From NCBI GenBank assembly GCA_020853775.1, contig JADYYH010000105.1, positions 1-64,000 of the forward strand: a stretch of DNA of 64,000 nucleotides, in the 5' to 3' direction. Of the stretch, positions 60,406 to 64,000 are shown piece after piece. The notes beneath the pieces are model-generated. The model was not told the origin of the DNA. It searched no databases and saw only the letters and a program-made list of their open reading frames with translations. Numbering within the stretch: position 1 is the first letter of the stretch; the number at the start of each line of letters is the position of its first letter. This DNA is from Nitrospira sp. Lineage in GTDB: Bacteria > Nitrospirota > Nitrospiria > Nitrospirales > Nitrospiraceae. Made by a program: the position numbers and the translations under genes.

Positions 60406-61743
60406 ATGACTGAGCGAGCCGATCTGTTGGCGAAGGCGTCGAAACCGGCGGAAGAGGCGTTGCGTCTGCATGCCCACTACAAAGGGAAAATGCAGACGAT
60501 GCCCAAGTGCGCCATCCGAAGCCTGGAGGACTTTGCAATCTGGTACACGCCGGGAGTGGCAGCGCCCTGCAAGGCCATTCAGGCCGAGCCCGACCGGATC
60601 TACGACTATACGAACAAGGGGAACACGATTGCCGTCGTGTCGGACGGTACGCGAGTGCTGGGGTTGGGCGACATCGGGCCAGGAGCCGGGTTGCCGGTCA
60701 TGGAAGGCAAAGCGATGTTGTTCAAATATCTGGGCGGGGTCGACGCCGTCCCGATCTGTCTCGACACGAAAGACCCCGACGAACTGATCCGCACCGTCCG
60801 CCTGCTGACTCCATCCTTCGGGGCGATTAACCTGGAGGATATTGCGATGCCCAAGTGCTTCCGGATTCTGCGCGAACTCCAGGCGATCAGTCCGATTCCT
60901 GTCTGGCACGATGACCAGCAAGGGACAGGAACGGTGCTGCTGGCGGCGTTGATGAATGCGCTGACCGTGGTCGGGAAAGACATCGGCCAGGTCCGGATCG
61001 CCATGATCGGCATGGGGGCGGCCAACGTGCCGACCTATCGATTCTTGACGGCCTGCGGCGCCGATCCATCCCGCATTGTGGCTTGTGATGCGGGTGGTAT
61101 CCTGGGAACGTTTCGGCGTGAATATGAGCAGGATCCGTCATTCGCCGAGCAGTGGAAGGTCTGTGCGCAGACCAATCCGGCGGGTTTGCGTGGCGGGATC
61201 GCAGAGGCTTTGCGGGGAGCCGACGTATGTGTGGCCTTTTCGGCGGGCGGCATCATCAAGCCTGAATGGGTGAGCGGCATGGCGCGGGATGCCATTGTGT
61301 TTGCCTGCGCCAATCCGGTTCCGGAGATCTGGCCCTGGGTGGCCAAGGAGGCGGGCGCGCGCATCGTGGCCACTGGCCGCAGTGATTTCCCCAATCAGGT
61401 GAACAACTCCCTCGTGTTTCCCGGGATCTTTCGAGGCGTGCTCGATGTGCGGGCGCGAGCGATTACCGATGAGATGGCGATCGCGGCTGCGCATGAGCTG
61501 GCTCTCTGCGCCAGGGAGCGCGGCATCCACGAGGAGAGCATTGTGCCGACGATGGCGGAGTGGCAGGTGCCGATGAGACTGGCAGTGGCCACTGCGACCA
61601 AAGCGCAAGAGCAGGGACTCGCGAGCGTGACGCGCACTCGCGATCAAATCCATATCCTGGCGGAGTCGAAGGTGCGTGCGGCGCATGACGCCATGCGCGT
61701 GTTGTTGCGCGAGGGGCTGATCGTCGCGCCGCCGGCTCGCTAG
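60406..61743 (+). CDS. maeB: NAD(P)-dependent malic enzyme
   Basis: 445 aa from ATG 60406 with GGAGGAGG upstream. YTPGVAAPCKAIQAEPDRIY near residue 50, SDGTRVLGLGDIGPGAGLPV near 83 and GKAMLFKYLGGVDAVPICLD near 108 are the malic motifs; INLEDIAMPKCFRILRELQA and PVWHDDQQGTGTV near 168 bind metal and substrate; IAMIGMGAANVPTYRFL near 215 is the dinucleotide fold. This is the short form without a phosphotransacetylase tail. It decarboxylates malate to pyruvate, supplying reducing power or joining the TCA and pyruvate pools near the pdh operon. Confidence 0.94.
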   Translation: MTERADLLAKASKPAEEALRLHAHYKGKMQTMPKCAIRSLEDFAIWYTPGVAAPCKAIQAEPDRIYDYTNKGNTIAVVSDGTRVLGLGDIGPGAGLPVMEGKAMLFKYLGGVDAVPICLDTKDPDELIRTVRLLTPSFGAINLEDIAMPKCFRILRELQAISPIPVWHDDQQGTGTVLLAALMNALTVVGKDIGQVRIAMIGMGAANVPTYRFLTACGADPSRIVACDAGGILGTFRREYEQDPSFAEQWKVCAQTNPAGLRGGIAEALRGADVCVAFSAGGIIKPEWVSGMARDAIVFACANPVPEIWPWVAKEAGARIVATGRSDFPNQVNNSLVFPGIFRGVLDVRARAITDEMAIAAAHELALCARERGIHEESIVPTMAEWQVPMRLAVATATKAQEQGLASVTRTRDQIHILAESKVRAAHDAMRVLLREGLIVAPPAR

Positions 61744-61843
61744 TCGGCAGTGCCGACGGTGGACAGCTGCCTTGGTCACGCTCACAGGCCGCCTTGCGCA
61801 TTCGATGCGCTGACGCAGGTCATACCAGAGGCCATGTGTGGGG

Positions 61844-64000
61844 CTAGTCCTTCGTGCTCATCCAGAGCAGGCGCAGCTTGTGCGTACCGTCGGGCAGCGT
61901 ATCCATACCGATCAATCCGCCGAGCAGGGCCCACGAGGTGCCGACCCCTTCCACGCTGTCCCGTCTCCATAGCGGAATGATCGGATTGATTTCCACATGG
62001 GTTCTCGTGGGGGACACCGTTCGTATGAACATGGCCATGGGGGGATGGCCGAGCACCCAGTACTCCCATTCATCAGCGTTGGGACTTCGATAATCGAACA
62101 ACCACCAGAGGAAGCTGGCTTCCGTCGTCCTGCCTTCAGCCCGCTTCTGATCGTACAACGGCCAGAGAAACCAGAATTCCGACTCCTTCTTCACCAGGTC
62201 GCTCGTATAACGGAAGAAGGGGAACAGCCGGGTTTCGATTGCGGTCGGACTGCTGGAACCGGAATAGAGCGCGAGAGGATAGACCCCCAACGCGCTGGTG
62301 CGGCTTTCGTGCGTCGCCTCGTCATGTTGATAGCTCCAGAGAGGGAAGAGGCGAGCGGTCATGCCGGTGGGTGTCTGTTTCTGATAATAGAGCGACAATG
62401 GCCCGAGGCCGATGGCCCCGAGCTCGCGTTCCTGGGTGAAATGATGCCGGAGGTCGCTCCAGAATGGGACCAGAATGTCCCGTGATTCATCCGGCAAGTC
62501 CTGGTGCCACCAAAGGGGAAACAGATGACTGGTCATGCCGGTGGCGGTGTGTTCATGGGAAAACAGGGCCGCTTGTCGAATCCCGACGAATGAGAGCCTC
62601 CAATCCTGCCCCTCCTTGCCATAGTCCCAGAGGGGCGAGAATCGGTTGCGCGTGTCGGTCGTGTTGTTGGCAATCTCTATCAGACTGACCGGCTCGATTC
62701 CCAGGGCCGAGACATTCCACTCCTGATCGTTCGTCATTCGCCGGAAGCTCCCCAACGGAAAGTATGTATCCCTGATCTGCGTGGGATTGGCGTGATGCCA
62801 CCAGAGCAGCAGCGCCTGCCAGTCGAGCGTCCCGGCCTGGGGGGCCTCGGCGTACGAGTAAAACGGAAGGAAGCGATGCGCATGAGATGTCGCGGTCTGT
62901 TCCATGGCCACGAGGGAGAGGGCCGGAAACGTGCCGATATGCGGGAGCCCCAGTGCGGAGAAGCGTCGCTCGCCTCTTCCATTCTGGTCGTCTTCGGCAT
63001 AGGCATAGAGCGGGATGACGCGCTGACTGTACGTGGTGGAGGTGCGTTCCATGGCCACGAGCGACAGGGCCGGAAACTGTCCGAAGTGCGGAAGCCCGAT
63101 GGCGGAGAAGCGTCGCTGGGCACCTTCCGCGCTATAGCCGTAGAGCAGGGCCGCGTATTGCCAGGACTCTTCAGGTGTGGAGTGGTACTGAAAGACGGTG
63201 AAGGGCCGCATGCCGAGGACCCCGACTTCGTGGAGATCCTTTTGCCGGTCATGCTCCATATCCATGAACGGATACACGACATCCTGTGCCCAGTATTCTG
63301 TCTCGCGATGCCACCACAAGAGCGCATCCCAATTGAGGGTCTTGGCGTCGTTGTTCCGGTTGTAGCGATAAAGTGGGAAAACGCGATGTGTGGTTTCGGA
63401 GGTCGTCGCGACACGTTCGAACAGAGACAGGGTCGGGAAGGTTCCAACTTTCGGCCACCCGAGCAGTGACAGGCGATGGGTGTTTCCATGGCGGTCATAG
63501 TCATAGAGTGGAAACAACATAGAATTGGCTGCGTCGGGAGCGCTGCTCTGCTTGAAGAGCGTGATCGGCTTGAGTCCAATTAAATTCAATGCCGCAGTGC
63601 CCTTGGCGGAGTCACGCTCATACCCGTGGAGGGGAAGGAACGTGTCCAGAAGATGAGTTTCCGATTCCGTATGCCGGTATAGTAGGAGGGCGGACCAATT
63701 CACGTCCTTCGTCTCATCGTTGCGCTCGTAGCGATAGAGCGGAAAGAGGCGCGTGAGGACATGTCGTGGGGCACGGCGTTGCTCATAGAGCGACCAGCTG
63801 AATCCCGTGTCTGGCGGTGGGAACCCCAGGATGGATAGGCGCGTCTCCTCTGCAGCGGAACGCGCATACCCGTAGAGGGGGAAGAGCCGATCGGCCGTGT
63901 CTGTGGAGGATGCCGCATGGTGGAACAGGGTCAGCGGCTTGATACCGAGGACATCCAGCTCCCATGTCGGTTGCTCCCGTTGCCAGGTACTGTCCCAGAG
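61844..64000 (-). CDS. Very large LFPLYxY-repeat protein (5' end outside window)
   Basis: The frame runs open from the right edge (first whole codon 64000-63998) to TAG 61844-61846, giving at least 718 residues without start. Residues form about 15 tandem units of 40-60 aa with the pattern L-F-P-L-Y-x-Y followed by S-x-L-G-x-x-x-L-x-L-F, for example RLFPLYRYERND, VFPLYRYNRNND, VIPLYAYAEDDQ, LFPLWSYQHDEA. Two neighbouring units (about residues 300-420) are nearly identical (RRFSAIGLPHFGQFPALSLV against RRFSALGLPHIGTFPALSLV), showing recent duplication. The aromatic, alternating strands suggest a large envelope or outer-membrane beta structure, an inference; family not recognised. Confidence 0.75.
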   Translation of the reverse strand, partial: LWDSTWQREQPTWELDVLGIKPLTLFHHAASSTDTADRLFPLYGYARSAAEETRLSILGFPPPDTGFSWSLYEQRRAPRHVLTRLFPLYRYERNDETKDVNWSALLLYRHTESETHLLDTFLPLHGYERDSAKGTAALNLIGLKPITLFKQSSAPDAANSMLFPLYDYDRHGNTHRLSLLGWPKVGTFPTLSLFERVATTSETTHRVFPLYRYNRNNDAKTLNWDALLWWHRETEYWAQDVVYPFMDMEHDRQKDLHEVGVLGMRPFTVFQYHSTPEESWQYAALLYGYSAEGAQRRFSAIGLPHFGQFPALSLVAMERTSTTYSQRVIPLYAYAEDDQNGRGERRFSALGLPHIGTFPALSLVAMEQTATSHAHRFLPFYSYAEAPQAGTLDWQALLLWWHHANPTQIRDTYFPLGSFRRMTNDQEWNVSALGIEPVSLIEIANNTTDTRNRFSPLWDYGKEGQDWRLSFVGIRQAALFSHEHTATGMTSHLFPLWWHQDLPDESRDILVPFWSDLRHHFTQERELGAIGLGPLSLYYQKQTPTGMTARLFPLWSYQHDEATHESRTSALGVYPLALYSGSSSPTAIETRLFPFFRYTSDLVKKESEFWFLWPLYDQKRAEGRTTEASFLWWLFDYRSPNADEWEYWVLGHPPMAMFIRTVSPTRTHVEINPIIPLWRRDSVEGVGTSWALLGGLIGMDTLPDGTHKLRLLWMSTKD

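Overview
This looks like chromosomal DNA of a chemolithoautotrophic, high-GC, Gram-negative bacterium, most likely of the Nitrospira type. The reasons are about 60% GC, 22 haem-binding CxxCH motifs spread over 12 genes, a pyruvate/2-oxoacid:ferredoxin oxidoreductase set of the kind used in reductive TCA metabolism, and many stress and polyphosphate genes. No rRNA, tRNA or other phylogenetic marker is present, so the assignment is an inference. I saw no CRISPR array, prophage or complete insertion sequence.

Left part (1-15.5 kb, plus strand): the end of an RND pump and a TolC-type channel; a cupin; an ArnT/GT39-type glycosyltransferase; a DUF2231 membrane protein; a beta-helix (bactofilin-like) membrane protein; a DUF1207 outer-membrane protein; then an Mla-type lipid transport operon (MlaE, MlaF, MlaD, lipoprotein). 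A 181-bp near-perfect palindrome splits mlaE from mlaF. Next come a VIT-like transporter and a TreT-like glycosyltransferase coupled to a glucan phosphorylase.

Regulatory island (15.5-19.3 kb): an OmpR-type two-component system sits between two tiny (35-36 aa) single-span membrane protein genes that are too short for routine calling. Each tiny gene has the same upstream box of three TTCAT words exactly 11 bp apart, followed at the same distance by a -10 hexamer. This is the clearest candidate for an undescribed circuit. A sugar-nucleotide transferase gene follows.

Stress and redox region (19.3-39.7 kb): universal stress, Rnk-like and OsmC proteins; small cytochromes; a Rieske/cytochrome b-c complex; a TsdA-like dihaem cytochrome; a sulfite-oxidase pair (SorA/SorB-like); a tetrahaem cytochrome; DsrE; PPK2; a TrxC-like thioredoxin; then YtxH plus a three-gene 2-oxoacid:ferredoxin oxidoreductase that runs by overlapping ATGA junctions into a hemerythrin/multihaem cytochrome/membrane cytochrome b module. 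Four -24/-12 (sigma-54-like) promoter matches lie in this region.

Accessory zone (39.7-41.9 kb): a decayed BrnT/CopG pair, an intact addiction module, and a broken PD-(D/E)xK nuclease-like gene. That gene carries a 182-bp palindromic MITE-like element flanked by a CTAG duplication; removing it restores the reading frame.

Minus-strand operons (41.9-56.2 kb): a GNAT/acyl-CoA synthetase fusion, a thioredoxin-CcdA fusion, cytochrome, stress protein, phosphoribosyltransferase, a tiny His-rich membrane protein and a frameshifted Hsp20. A second operon holds acetyl-CoA synthetase, PDH E1 alpha/beta, E2, an acyl carrier protein and a nucleotidyltransferase.

Right end (56.2-64 kb): remnants of a cyclic 2,3-diphosphoglycerate synthetase and of a trypsin-like protease, a zinc-ribbon protein, PolX, malic enzyme, and the C-terminal part of a very large LFPLYxY-repeat protein running off the window.
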